Of a stretch of DNA of 64,000 nucleotides, positions 1-10,856 are shown piece after piece. The position numbers and the translations under genes are program-made. The DNA lies in assembly GCA_001683735.1 (NCBI GenBank), contig LUGG01000023.1:124001-188000 (forward strand), given 5' to 3'. A model generated the notes under the pieces. That model searched no databases. It was not told the origin of the DNA and saw only the letters and a list, made by a program, of their open reading frames with translations. Source of the DNA: Grifola frondosa (Eukaryota > Basidiomycota > Agaricomycetes > Polyporales > Grifolaceae). The number at the start of each line of letters is the position of its first letter. Within the stretch, counting starts at the first letter, position 1.

Positions 1-566
1 GACGGCCTCCGCCGTCTCCCTCACCCATCCATGGCCGGATAGATACCGGAGGACGGTGGTCAGTTTCCGCGAATCCAAATCCACGTGTGACCCGATTTCG
101 TTGACGTGGGTGCCAGCAGAGATGTTCGGCATGCTCGCCATATAGTCGACGATCCCCGTTTGGACGAAGACGTCGATGCATGCGGAGTGGTATGATCCAA
201 ACGTTTGCTCGACTACTTGTTGGAATGGGAGCTGGAGAAGACTCTTCAGCTGGCCCTGTGTATGAGAATGAATGAAAGTCGGATACACTGCCAGTGAATA
301 TCAGTATCTTACGATGCACGCTGTATTTTAAATGGGTTTGAAATATTCAACCGGTAAGAGATGAATTCGGCGAACCTAATGCAAGTCGTCGAGCTTCGAA
401 CAATCGAGGCGAAGGCAAGTATGACGGGCTATCAAGTGGATGAGGCTCTACAGCTGTGGAGGAGAGAGGAGGAAGCCCTGCATCTGCCAATTCTTGGCGA
501 ACAGCATTAATTGCATCGTTCATGTGTGTCTTGCAGTAAATCAAGTTCAGTCGGTGCATTTTCCAT
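1..566 (-). CDS. O-methyltransferase 1, N-terminal part (cut by window edge)
   Basis: This is the 5' part of a COMT-like, SAM-dependent O-methyltransferase whose catalytic half lies beyond position 1. What is seen: the helix 'LPPLSS', the motif 'PSPRLFEARRLALG', an intron ending at the acceptor near 255, then an exon reading 'GQLKSLLQLPF' and running into the winged-helix dimerisation domain ('DLDSRKLTTVLRYL', then 'GWVRETAEAV'). It matches the three tandem copies at 28.7-45.6 kb exon by exon. The start is taken at 566 because that frame begins 'MENAPTELDLLQ' like its paralogues, but the frame then shifts by one base near 520-530 before rejoining the conserved sequence. A stop also follows the 'ARRLALGS' region, where paralogues 3 and 4 have the same difficulty. 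It may be a decaying copy or hold an indel error. Confidence 0.72.
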
Positions 567-1666
567 GCTCAAAAATGGGGTGATGTAAGACAAAACAGGA
601 GGGAAATCGTCGTATATAACGCGAGACGCACAGTGCTCGGTGTGTCGCCAATGCCGTTAGAGTGTGAGATGCGTCACGGTCCGATGCAATTCTCGACTTC
701 TGATCCAAACTAGCGTCCAGACTAATGTTGGTCATTTGCTCACCTGTGCCGACATATTTATCCGATAGAGCATGCTGTCCCAATGCACGGCGGCAGTACG
801 ATAACGCGACTTACATACTAATACTAGCTAGCACACGTTTGCAACAGCGCCCTCGAAGAACTAGCGCGGGATTGTGGGGAGAGACATTTGTTGATGGCAG
901 CTAAGTACATGTCTGCGAGCTCGTCAATGGCGAATATAGCAATCGCAAGCTGCATCGCTGCTCCACGACACTTGACGTTCGTGCAGAATATCCATGAGTC
1001 CATCCAGACGGTCAACAGTGTGATCTCGAATGCCGCTGCTTACAAGATCGCCAGATGGCAGCGATACAAATCATATGGCGGTGGGTGTTGTTGGGCTGCG
1101 TTCGCACTCACCATAATAACTAGCACCGACGTCAGCAACGGTGCCATTAACTGTGTGGATTTACCACTGTGCTCACCTCGGCATATCCACGGTATATCAT
1201 CCTTGATAATATAGAACAGTGCCATAATCCCGAATAACCAAGACATCTATAGAGAAATATCAGATACTCTAAGTCATTAAAGAAGCGTGATAAATTAACC
1301 AAGGAGAGGAGTAGCCGATGTGAGACAAAGGGTCAGTAGTACAACAACCACGAGAAAGAAATGACGTACACCAGGTTGAGTTTCCAGATCTTCATCACAT
1401 GCTGTCCGCTCTTCGTGCGGTCTCTCGCACCCAACCCACCCTCCCGCTTCCTTCGAAACGAGAGCTGGGAATAATAGACATGTCGCCTATCGTATCGGAA
1501 TATGAGTATCCCATCCTCGACAGTCACCGACGATGTGCGGGTGGTCTGCACATGCACTCACCGGGACGATACAAGATACAGCGCAACTTCCTGTTGGCTT
1601 CAGGAGACCGAAAGCGCGTAAAGTCTGCGGGAAATTAGGTTTCAGCGGGTGATTCATTAATGGATA
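567..1666. other. Stretch without a convincing gene; left end of inverted repeat
   Basis: No gene is supported. Short frames on the minus strand between 824 and 1246 contain hydrophobic runs and could be scraps of a membrane protein, but I see no family signature or splice-consistent model. From about 1,390 to 1,666 the sequence matches 16,790-17,050 in reverse complement, so this is the downstream flank of family copy A carried in the left arm of the inverted repeat. Confidence 0.5.
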
Positions 1667-2461
1667 CTAGTCACCGACCATCTTACGAAGAAAAAGGTAC
1701 AGCACAAATCGTGAACCGCGCGGTGCTTCCAAGTCGGCCAATTTTCGCCTTAACTTTGCTAGCTCTTCCAAATTCGCCTGTTCTCGTCCTAGTGATTCCA
1801 ACACATCCGAACTCGCCTGTTCTAGCCTTCTGGATAAATCCTCTTCTCGCCGTATTGATAACTTCATTTGAACCTGCACTCCTCTCATGAGCATCTGAGC
1901 AACGCTTCCACACCCAGCAACCGCCTCCCCTCCCACTGCTTCCTCGACATCTCCTTTTCTTGCGTTCTCGATATCTCCTCCTGTTTCGCTTGTTCTTGTC
2001 TCGTTGCTAATGTCTTGTATAACATATTGATCGACCTCTTTTCTTTGCTCAAGTGAGATATCCAGTCCTCGTGACCTTGATCGACTACCTCAAGGGAGTC
2101 AGCATCGGCATTGATAAATGCAAGATGCTTACGCACTAGTTTCATGGTAAAAGCGAGACTGATGCTCCTCGCGTAATCTGACCTCATCATCGATAACTCT
2201 CAAATACTCTCGAACATACTCGATTGCACAATCCAGGTCGGCGGAGTCCTGGAAGGGTTCGATGTTCCAAGCGAAGAGGTCCCGGTGTCGCTCTTTCAAG
2301 TACTTCACCACCGTAGAGGCATCTTTGTACTGTAGGCAATGTTCATGACATTCATTGTGATGCCTGGCACAATGTTGTCCGGAACGAGTGGTAGCTGCCT
2401 CGAAGCATGAATCTCCATCGGGGGAACGCGCCGTGCATGTCTTCCGAGGCGAAGGGTGCAT
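1667..2461 (-). pseudogene. Family copy A: Cys/His module plus coiled coil, broken in exon 2
   Basis: Exon 1 (2461-2137) is intact. It encodes the Cys/His module ('CTARSPDGDSC', then 'CARHH'), the 'YKDAS' helix, and ends 'EEHQSRFYHET'. The intron has the family's phase-1 position; exon 2 starts at 2084 with 'DQGHEDWISHL' after acceptor GGTAG. Exon 2 continues as a long charged coiled coil, but the frame breaks near 1,925-1,935. The downstream coil (LEQASS and LRRKLADLEAPRG segments, ending 'LYLFLRKMVGD') lies in another frame up to the stop at 1667. The mirror copy A' at 15,994-16,779 has this exon open but its first exon broken. Function unknown; the module suggests zinc binding. Confidence 0.7.
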
Positions 2462-3235
2462 GACGGTAGAGGCTTAAATGCCAATCCATGGGACGCCGAG
2501 AGTTGAGAATTAACGTACCCTAATACACGAGGCAGTCCCCGAGATGTCCTATCAAACAATTAATTATACTTGAAAGAGACGAGTCCAAGAAAGGCAACTC
2601 AAGCATTGGCATAGCCGCTGGAGCGGATAACGGGTGAAACCCGTCGTCTCAGAAATACCCAACAATAATCAAGCAACCCCTCTCGGAACGCAGGACGATT
2701 CTTGTACCCATGATACCAAGACTAAGGCTCTGCACGCACGCATATAGCGACGGTCAATCAGGCGTGCAAGAAGTAGGGCAAGTACAAGTACAAGCAAGTG
2801 CGATGGTGGTGATACAGTTGATCGGAGTCATGATAGATGTACAGCGTTGGGGCGGCTCGAGGGAAACGTACGGCATTTGGGACCTGAAGCATAGAGATAT
2901 TATGCAGATCGAATAAGCTATTTGCTCACATGCTTGTGAACAAAGGGGACAGGGTATCAGTGGATTGCCCATTATGAAGACGACGACACGCTGGAGATGG
3001 CACGTCAGTGCATTCCATGGGTAGTTCGCAAAATTGTTCACCCCGTTGTGAACCAAAAGTACGAGATGATCAGAACGAGAATCTGCTGAAATGAGATCGA
3101 TCAGAAAGGTTGCACAAGATACAGAGCGGTTGAACGTACACAGAAGATGGAGAGACCGGGGGCCTGTCTATCAGCTTGTGTGTATTCCTTGAGTACCCAT
3201 CGCTGAGCCAGTGGGGAGATGCCAGAATCTGGATT
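2462..3235. other. Intergenic part of left arm with a conserved block
   Basis: No independent gene is supported. The block 2,754-2,910 is very similar in reverse complement to 15,500-15,640. Both copies keep an AG acceptor-like site after a pyrimidine stretch, followed by an open frame, so this could be a 3' terminal exon or UTR of family genes B and B'. The rest shows only scattered similarity to the right arm. Confidence 0.4.
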
Positions 3236-3836
3236 ATATTGAATTTGCACGCGAGCAACAGCATTCGGCGCAGCATCCGAGCACTGGCCGCTGTTATGGG
3301 AAGCAGGAGAAAAGTCGCTTCGATTGACCTCTCTCGCAGCCAGTATGTCTCGAGCATGCGCTACAACAGGATTGATCTAGTGTTGTTTGTCAAAGAGGAT
3401 GGAGAGGTGCACGGTGCACGTCAGTTCCTTGCTCCGGAGGACTTTGAGATACTGGCCGTGGCCGCGCTCGACTATCTCTGGATTAGGGGGATGACGACAT
3501 GCTGCATACACTGAACTCACTCTTCCTGAAGAAACGCCCGTGATGCTGCTCCCGTCCCTCGATCTCCCCACGGATAGCCTGGAAGTACGCCTGCATACGC
3601 GTGATCTGTGCCTCTACGTCAGGGAGGGCGCAGATACCGCGCGCCTGGTTAAAAGATAATAACAGGGTACGCTCCATCTTTAGAACGATCCTGGATGCGT
3701 CTTTATATTTCGTCGTCCACTGCATATACTCCTGTTGATGCTTGGTGCAGAAGCGCCTCCGCCGAATGAATTTATGAGGACAACCACCCTGTCCTGCTGG
3801 CATGATAACTTCACAGGACTTGGTGGTTGGGAGCAT
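3236..3836 (-). pseudogene. Family copy B: nonsense mutation and lost TATA region
   Basis: Exon 1 (3836-3521) is open and carries the Cys/His module ('CEVIMPAGQGGC', 'FCTKH'), 'KYKDASRIVLKMERT' and 'EIEGREQHHGRFFRK', ending at a GTGAGT donor in phase 1. Exon 2 resumes near 3,471 with 'ERGHGQYLKVLRSKEL' but stops at TAG 3379-3377, where the mirror copy B' reads CAG (Gln). Recognisable homology continues past the stop to about 3,236. Just upstream of the ATG, B lacks about 55-60 bp that contain the TATAAA box in B' (14,471-14,476). With a nonsense codon and a missing promoter element, this looks like a genuine dead copy. Confidence 0.78.
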
Positions 3837-4783
3837 CGTGGGAAGAGGAGCAGGTCAAGAAAGGGTGTAAGCTGAGAAGACCGTCGGACGAGTCTATCTG
3901 CGTCTGGAGCTCGGAAGTCGACCGCAGCGGTAGCGAGGCCTCGTTTGGGATGTCACTGACGTGTACATGTACAGCCGTCTTCGTTCCGAATCTGGCGTCG
4001 CCGGTTAGCAGACTGAACGCAGGGAGGTTGACAAAACATGCGGTACCGGGATGAGCCCAACATTAATGCGTTGACGTGTGCATATATCATGGCGTTCTGT
4101 TGAAAGTACGTACGTTGTATTAATCGTTACAGAGATGCTTCACCGCGAGCGCAAAGAGTAGAGTTCGACAAAACGCGTAGGGTCACAGAACGTGATATTC
4201 ACGTGATGTGATCGATTCAGCGAATGTGTCACGACTCTTCGTCACCCGTCGCGTAACGTTTGTCCGGTTCGGTATGCTCACTATTCGCCTTTTCTCAAGA
4301 GCTGTCTGCCATTCGTGTTCAAGTTCAGTCCTCCTTCAACGTTAACCTCTACACGTTCAGGTCATACTTCAAAAGGAGAATATAACTCGGGTTGTATCAA
4401 GTGAAGGAGAATATGGTGAGGAGATATTCATCCATCTTCAGCTGGCAAATGATATTAACAGTCAGATTGAGGTAATTCCACGGCTTTCGGATGGGGGCCA
4501 ACATTGACAACAAAGTACCATTTTCTCTCCAAGATTAATACGAAGAAGGGCGCATACATCCACGGAATGGATCACTTCATGGTACGCACGTCAGATTTTA
4601 ACGTTGTTATCGCTGATCAGCGCGCTGTGCAGAGCTACCAATAGAGGCAGTACACGTGGAGCCCTTGAAAGCATTGTATGGGACGCGTTCGGTAACCTCT
4701 TCTCCGCAGAACCTCGATAATCCACTCATGACTCTGCTTTTCATCTTAGGTCCACTTTTCTAGGACGCTCGGATTATCATGCT
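3837..4783. repeat. Conserved non-genic block of the left arm
   Basis: No intact gene. The segment 3,837-4,060 mirrors the upstream flank of B' (14,290-14,548). The segment 4,300-4,640 mirrors 13,690-13,980. That second block is an open frame of about 75 codons on the minus strand of the right arm (13,977-13,750) but carries frame changes here. It may be a remnant exon of an unrecognised gene that lay between B and the TIM-barrel gene before the duplication. Confidence 0.45.
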
Positions 4784-5950
4784 TCATATCTGCCTCATAG
4801 AAGACCCATATGCAACGTCAGTGCTCGCCCATGTCATGTACATCAATTCATGCCTGATACGACCATTGGGCCTCTCCATCCGGTCCTCAGCACAGCCCCG
4901 CACACATCCACCATACGAGCAATTAGCTGCCCCAGCCTCCCTGTATGGGCACGACCTGGCCCATGAACGGTAGTGGACGCGATGCATTGGACCACGCATA
5001 TAGCGGCGCGCCTCCGCGATACGTTCCGGTTGCTCAGGAGTGACCTTGTGTCCGATATCTGAAGGTAGAATATCTTGGATAGCGGGAGCGTGATGGCAAG
5101 CGACTTGAGTGAATCCACGAGTTTGAGGATCGTGGCACGTCTGTAGGCTGCTGGATGAGGCCGTTTGAGGACATCGGGTCAACCTGGCCGCGTGCTGGGA
5201 AAATGGTCAGCTCGGAGTCGACAGCGGGATATGTACTGCATATCTGGAAGATGTCGAGGCAGAGTCCGAAGTTGGGTCTGTCTACAAGCTTGCACACCTC
5301 CCAGATGTCTTCGCAAATGTTCTTGTCGATAAGGTGAAGAAGCCTCTTTCGGAATCCAGTACGAGACTCACACATGTACGTCCCACACCCACATCTCATA
5401 TGCGCTTACCTCTGATATCAGGCGTACGTCTTATACTGAATGTATGCGGGCTTACATGCAGATTGGCGGGTCCGGTGCTGCAGCCTCGTCTGCGAGTTGG
5501 CGCAAGTTGCGCGCGATGATGTTTAAACCTACGCTAGTCGAGGGGTCGTCTGACGAGCCGACTTGGAGCATCTCGCATTTCAATGCCTGCCGACTACCCT
5601 CAGCACCTCTGTGCTCGTACATAGGCCCAGATGGAATCGCACCTTCAAAACCTTGAACCAAGCGTGGACCCTCAAATCTGGAACACCTGCACCCGCAGAT
5701 GAGACGCCGGTCTCCCCCAGATGTCACCATTCGAGCGCTCATGGGTGAACGGCTAGAATCGTCAGCCCTTCTCCTCGCACAGTGATCTGACTTTGCTCGC
5801 CTCCTTAGTCTGTGTTTCGAGGTCGCCCCTTCCGTTTTCAGCCAGCTTCGTATACCCTAGAAACTTGTGGGCGGCGTACGCCTTGAGATCGGGGAATGCA
5901 AGCTCGGTTTGCGGGAAGCCTGCTTCCGCAATGACGTGCGGCGCGTTCAT
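4784..5950 (-). pseudogene. 3-dehydroshikimate dehydratase-like TIM-barrel pseudogene (left copy)
   Basis: Several frame-shifted pieces line up in the order of a xylose isomerase-like TIM-barrel enzyme of the fungal 3-dehydroshikimate dehydratase type. That enzyme converts 3-dehydroshikimate to protocatechuate. The pieces are 'GFPQTELAFPDLKAYA' with 'FLGYTKLAENGRGDLET' (5950-5770), 'LQVGSSDDPST' with 'LRQLADEAAAPD' (about 5,580-5,460), 'IWEVCKLVDRPNFGLCLD' (about 5,310-5,250), 'LSKIFYLQISD' (about 5,080-5,045) and 'VLRTGWRGPMVVSGMN' (to 4,843). They fall in different frames with stops between them. The assignment rests on recalled family motifs, notably the 'VGSxDDP' and 'PNFGLCLDxFQ' segments. 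A mirror copy, also broken, lies at 12,782-13,690. Confidence 0.65.
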
Positions 5951-6739
5951 CCTGGCCGAGCTTGTACAATAGGTGGGAACAAGGTGAGGGCGACCATCAC
6001 GGTGGCTGATCTCTATGGTGTCATCATTCTAGTCTAGACGCCGGTAGTCAGCCAACGTGAGGAGTAGTAGGAGCGAAGATAAAGAATACACGAATACGTT
6101 CTTGTGTCCGGGCGGAGAATTATTCGACAGTCAAATGCTTCCGCGCGTATTCCGCGCATGATCGGTAGTCGCTGCAAGATCTCGGGGGATATCTCACTGA
6201 TCACGCTGTTCGATCGCTTTCAAGTATTCTTGACTTTGAGCTCGTAGACGGAGCTGGACAGGAAGAATCAACGATACCGGTACTCACACAAGGCATTTCT
6301 AGTGGATGGTCATACAAATATTTACACTTGAGCAGAGACTGAACGTGAGCTGTTTCCGTTACGTACTACGATGGAGACTCAGAAGCCTCTCTATCCGATC
6401 CACCCCAAGCATGCCACTCATTTCTATGGCCTTTCTTTCTTTGCAGAACCAGGTTGTGACGACAAGCTTGTTCGACCGCTTTCACGCTCGTGGAGATATC
6501 CGATTAATGTGCTTGCCATTTTGGGATCTTTGTTCGAACGCTCAGAACAACTTTTCAACACACCATGACTGCACTTTACTAAATCTGCTCTCTTCTGCGC
6601 TCACAATATGTCCGAGAAGTATCCGTAATGGGTATTGGCGTGCTAGGGGTGAGGTATGTGGACGAGCTGCCTCGTGTAGAACAACCCTTCTCCAGAACAG
6701 GCGTCAATCGGATACCGTCTGGCCACTGTCTCTGCGACC
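5951..6739. repeat. Upstream region of family copy C (mirrors 11,924-12,700)
   Basis: No gene. The stretch is similar in reverse complement to the upstream flank of C'. It contains, around 6,497-6,535, one of four copies in the repeat of a conserved block reading, on its minus strand, ATCCCA-AAT followed by TAATCGGATATCTCC. Other copies lie near 8,000-8,035 (minus), 10,545-10,590 (plus) and 12,150-12,185 (plus). The block always lies outside the coding exons, so it could be a shared regulatory or 5' UTR element. Confidence 0.45.
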
Positions 6740-7682
6740 ATGGACCCTCGCGAGGGATCTCCCAAACAACTGCAGTTTTGCCCTGTGCGCTCCCCAGATG
6801 GAGAACACTGCTCGATGCCTATTCCGTACGCCACCGGGAAGCACTGCAAAGAGCACCACGAAGAGTACTGTGCGCTTTATCGCGCATACAAGGACGCCTC
6901 TGCAGTCGTGAAGGACCTCGAGCTCCGCCAGATATCACGGCAGGATCTACGGTCATTGCGGTGCGCGGCGGACGTGGAGGACGCCATGGATCGCACCGAA
7001 CAGTTCCTGAAGGCGATCAGGACTGAGATCGAAGGGCGCGAGTTGCATGAAGCGCGCTTCATCGAGAACGGTGCGTCGGGACCGTTCGTCGTCTGATACG
7101 CTCTGATGTGTGGGTGCAGTGGACGACGGACACGCGGCGTACTTGGAAGGGCTGAGGAAAAAAGAGAAGATGAGGGCAGCGCTACTTGTGACGCTCAAAG
7201 CAAGATTGCACGAGATAAAGACCGGAACCGTTCCTTACATGACTACGACCGGGGCATCAAAGGAAAGAGCAAATATACGGAGACCATTCCGGACAATTCA
7301 GGAGAGTTTCAGCTACTCGGAGCAGCAACATAGAAGGGAGGAATTCATCAGACAGCGAGAACGTAGGGAGCAGATCAGAGAGGAGAATGCTCAGATGGAT
7401 GAGGCTAGAAGGAGGGGATGGGCTGATTACGAGCGGAGCGTGGAGGAGTGGAGGGCGTCTCGGCATCAAAAACAGAGAATGGCCTATCTACCTGGCGTAT
7501 GTCATTCCTCACTCTTTATAGCCATTGCTTCGCTCATCCATTGTCTCATACCAGGCACCGTCCTTGCGATTGGTCTGTTTTGTTTTGTTTCTTCTGCGAT
7601 TGGAATTTTTGATATCTGTCTTCAACACATTCAGCTCCTTTTTCTGCTTATTATGGCGCTAGCATTGCGCTTGATCTTTTAA
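6740..7682 (+). CDS. Family copy C: Cys/His module, charged helix, hydrophobic C-terminal tail
   Basis: An unrecognised small protein, apparently intact: three exons (6740-7070, 7120-7496, 7635-7682), lengths consistent with one frame, 251 residues. Exon 1 holds the module ('CPVRSPDGEHC', then 'HCKEHHEEYC'), 'AYKDASAVVKDLE', and 'EIEGRELHEARF'. The intron is phase 1. Exon 2 begins 'DDGHAAYLEGLRKKEKM' and becomes a highly charged Arg/Glu-rich helix. Exon 3 encodes only a hydrophobic tail, 'LLFLLIMALALRLIF', then stop. The mirror copy C' keeps the same splice sites and an equivalent tail, which supports real coding. The Cys/His spacing recalls small zinc-binding modules such as DUF5763 or zf-C3Hc3H; this is inference. 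The tail suggests membrane association. Confidence 0.72.
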
Positions 7683-8145
7683 GACCATACATAGAAGCTG
7701 CGCCTGGTGAGTACAATTGCGCAATCCCATAGCGTCGATAAAAAATTGATTGGTCGTTGTAAGTTTGGAAGTCAGATTGTTTCTATCGGTGCAATAAGCC
7801 GTAGTTCACATAGGGGGTTATATTTGTATCTCGATGCGTTACACATTGTTCGACCTGACATGGAGGTTTGAGACCGCAATTGCAAGGCATTTTGCTCTAG
7901 AATATGTGCAGAACAATCAATTGATATAAAATCCAGCCCATCCAAATCATTAAATTCATCAAACTTGCTTGTATCGTTTGCATGTTCACAGAGATGTCTG
8001 ATTACTGCACCTATCATTTTGGGATTTTTCATTGAAATATGATCGTGAGCGATCTTAGAATGCAACCATGCCAATATTTTATAAGACTGACTGTGGAAAT
8101 GCTTCTGCACATGTACACATAAATTCGCAGGTACTCACCCAACTT
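7683..8145. other. 3' flank of copy C, mirrored at 10,440-10,856
   Basis: No gene of its own. The stretch is conserved between the arms: 7,772-8,140 corresponds in reverse complement to 10,440-10,750. It includes a copy of the shared TAATCGGATATCTCC-type block near 8,000-8,035 and the sequence just after the donor site of divergent family copy F. Confidence 0.45.
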
Positions 8146-8484
8146 GCACTTGTTAAGGGCAATCACATCCACAATCTTGGAAGTCGTCTTGTAGTTTGCT
8201 GTAAATGTTCGGTATCGACACTGATGGACAGAGTAACTGGTCCCCTTCGAGATGGTTTTCAAGCACCGAGTCTCTAACTCGGGTAGCAGGGTAAGACACT
8301 GTCCCTCGGTTGTGCATTTGCGGGGGCGGGGGGCATTGCGATCTGGGGTGATCAGATGAGATACAGCGACTTTTGGGGGGTCTGCAACTTGGAAACATTG
8401 ATTAATGCATGAGCTTTGGAAGTAGATTTCTTCTACATCAACTTGAAATTCATGTTTGAGTCTAGCAAATGAGCAAATTTTCAC
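8146..8484 (-). pseudogene. Family copy F: highly divergent first exon
   Basis: An open stretch on the minus strand ends at a good donor (GTGAGT just after 'NKCKLG'). It carries a degenerate version of the module: 'CTTEGQC', ten residues, then 'RC', followed by 'HQCRYRTFTANYKTTSKIV', which matches the 'EYCALYRAYKDASAVV' helix of copies C and C'. The final His of the C-x2-H pair is missing and no ATG begins the open stretch in a family-like place. The homologous position in the right arm (10,380-10,450) retains only the last codons. Most likely a decayed relative. Confidence 0.5.
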
Positions 8485-8589
8485 GACTTTGAGCTGCTAG
8501 TGTTTATCATCACACTTTGTTTCCGAATGTATCGCAGTTGTTCTCCGACGGAACCAGCCTCCAATCCACGCGCGGGGAGCGGTCAGTTC

Positions 8590-9625
8590 ATATTAAGGTT
8601 TGTGTTCGGTGTGTTATGTCTTCCCACGCCTGGATTATAGGCTGCGACGGAACCAGATAGACAAGATGTGTGAGTGACGAAAGCCGACTGAACGTATATA
8701 TCCAACAAGCCATTGCGCGGAGTGCAGCCTTGAAGATCGCACTGAGATCTCAAGATCTCAAGTCCGAAGATGATCGACAAGCCTTTTGAAAAACCGCGAA
8801 GAGCTTCCTACCGATGCACGAATCTGCAGTAATACCAGACTCTATGTCAGCTTCCTAAGCGACAAAAGAGGGACGGCGGCACTAACTGTTATGAAGGATA
8901 CAAGGACCTGCAATACGGTTCCGCAGGCCGCTGCACGCGGGATCAACTGAGGGCACACGCATATAACGAATGTTGAGATTGGTGATGCGTTGATCAAGAT
9001 GTGTACAAGTAGATAGGGTCGGAGCGATGACACAGTGTGATGCGAAGTTACTCTGGAGAACAGAAATCGGGTCAATCCAGATAGACATGTGGGAACAATC
9101 CACGTACGTATGATTAAGAGAGCGTGATCGAAGACTTCATTGAACTACTGATGACAACGAAAAGCTGCAAGTGACCAAATATCAGTTTAGTTCCATGAAT
9201 AAGTAGCATGCGACCAAATCTACCCCATGGTATGCCATAGGCACACCAAGATAACCGTAATGAGGAAAAGCTGTAAACGGGAGATTGCTCACGATCTTTA
9301 CTTAACACAAAGCAGGGTTGAACATACCCGTAGGATAGCAGACCAATGCGACTGCATATCAACCTATGTTGTTGCAATGATAGGGAGATATGGATACTGC
9401 CATAATCTCGGGTTGGCACACTAACAACAATCGCGTCGTGACTCCCGCGACGGGAGGCAGGAAGGAGCATGCTATCAACTGCCACAGGGTCATGAGCAAA
9501 ATGACAAATATACGAGGATCAACACACTTTTGACAAAAAAAATGCTTGCGGTGCCGCACTCGTCCCTCGATCTCTGCGCTTATAGCTTGGAAGAGAGCCT
9601 GTACCCGCGCAATCGTGCAGAACCA
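8590..9625 (-). pseudogene. Family copy E' (truncated) with its 3' unit
   Basis: This minus-strand segment matches 17,780-18,980 on the plus strand, i.e. gene E and its downstream flank. Only the end of exon 1 remains ('AEIEGRV-HRK' near 9,590-9,545), followed by an intron equivalent and an exon 2 with its middle deleted: sequence jumps from the 'AVD' start directly to the 'LPPVAGVTTR' equivalent. The 5' half of exon 1 with the Cys/His module is absent. The downstream part (9,485-8,842) stays partly open in a frame different from exon 2, as it does in E. Inactive as a family gene. Confidence 0.6.
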
Positions 9626-9738
9626 TGCAACGGAAAAATTGTAGAGTCATACTAAGGAACCGAGCTTTCCGCAACCAAATCCTCTTGTCCCTAGAGACAT
9701 TCTCAGAACATAGTAATGCATTGAATAGACTCACGCTC

Positions 9739-10317
9739 TCAACGATACCTGAATAGGACCATCCTCATCCGCGGCGAGGCTTGCCGCTTCGGAATCTGAG
9801 AACAGGTTGTTCGACTCCGGGATAGATCGTTCGAATGACGATACAGCTTCCATGATGAATCGTGCCTGGAAGTTCTTGACCCATATCTCCTTTTCAGTCT
9901 TTCCAGATACAAAGCATGCCCCTCATTCACTAGACCACACAGATCAGAATATACGAAATGTAGAATTACCATAGACGCACCAATTCTGACAAAACGCGCA
10001 TGATACATCTCGCATGCCACAATCTCCGCCCTGACCGCCGCGAGAAACTCTCTCATAGAATCCAGTACACGCCGCACGTCGTCCGCGCACTGCATCGACT
10101 TCAAGTCCTTTTTCGCCATCAGCACTTGGCAGTGAGCCAGATTCTTCACCTGCAGAGAGGCTCCCTTGTATGCGTCATAGAGCGTGCGGCATTCTGCGCG
10201 GTGCGCTTTGCAGTGATTCCAGGAGGCGTGCTGGATCATTTTTTGAGCAAACTTTCCATCAAGCGAGCGAGCCGAGCAGCGCTCGGCCTCAATAGGATAG
10301 CCTGCGCGAGCGTCCAT
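9739..10317 (-). CDS. Family copy D: short paralogue with one Cys lost
   Basis: Two exons (10317-9981 and 9929-9739), phase-1 intron, giving 175 residues; the frame also stays open through the intron. Exon 1 has the family layout ('AERCSARSLDG', 'NHCKAHRAEC', 'AYKGASLQVKNL', 'EMYHARFVRI') but the second Cys of the module is missing: 'GKFAQK' stands where C has 'GEHCSM'. Exon 2 begins 'NEGHALYLERLKRRYG' and ends in a short basic tail without coil or hydrophobic tail. Its upstream flank (10,318-10,400) resembles that of C', so D probably arose from a C-type gene. It may be expressed but unable to bind metal in the usual way. Confidence 0.6.
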   Translation of the reverse strand: MDARAGYPIEAERCSARSLDGKFAQKMIQHASWNHCKAHRAECRTLYDAYKGASLQVKNLAHCQVLMAKKDLKSMQCADDVRRVLDSMREFLAAVRAEIVACEMYHARFVRIGASMVILHFVYSDLCGLVNEGHALYLERLKRRYGSRTSRHDSSWKLYRHSNDLSRSRTTCSQIPKRQASPRMRMVLFRYR

Positions 10318-10856
10318 GACCGGATGGATGGATGAGGTCCAGACAGTAATTGATAGACGCCTGCTCTGGCGAAGGGTCCCTACACGAGGCCATTCGGTAA
10401 TGTCGTTACCGCCTCAGACCAAGCGCGAATTGGACGAGTGGTTGCGAACATATGTGTACGTGCGTAGGAGCATTTCCACAGCCATGGTACTTATAAAACA
10501 GCATGGTTGCATTCCAAGATCGCTCACGATCATATTTCAATGGAAAATCCCAAAATAGTAGGTGCAGTAATCGGATATCTCCGCGAACATGCAGTTTGGT
10601 TTTGTGGCTGGATTTTATACCAATTGACTCTTCCGCACATATTCTAGAGTAAAGCGCTTTGCGGTCTCGAACCTCAAAGTAAGGTCGAACAATGTGTAAC
10701 GCGTCAAGATACAAATACAACATCCTACGTGGACGATGTATCGCACCGATAGAAACGATCTGACTCCGAACCTATGTACAACGATGAATCAATTTTTTAT
10801 CAACGCCACGAGTTTCCGCAATTGCGCTCACCACGGCGTACCGTCCATATATCGTG

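Larger units (their letters stand above)
1390..8150 (+). repeat. Left arm of large inverted repeat
   Basis: Reading outward, this arm holds family copy A (minus), copy B (minus), a conserved non-genic block, a TIM-barrel pseudogene (minus), copy C (plus) and a conserved 3' block. The same order in opposite orientation is found from about 17,050 back to 10,430. Paired coordinates add up to roughly 18,450-18,700 along the whole length: the A stop codons pair 1,667 with 16,779, the C starts pair 6,740 with 11,923. Identity looks high but clearly below 95 percent by eye, with many small indels, so the duplication is not recent. Exact ends and identity were not computed. Confidence 0.85.

Noticed and set aside
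1660..1936. Plus-strand frame with repeated 'NSPVL'-like units
   Set aside because: It is the antisense of the coiled-coil exon of copy A; the heptad repeat in the coding strand explains the periodicity.
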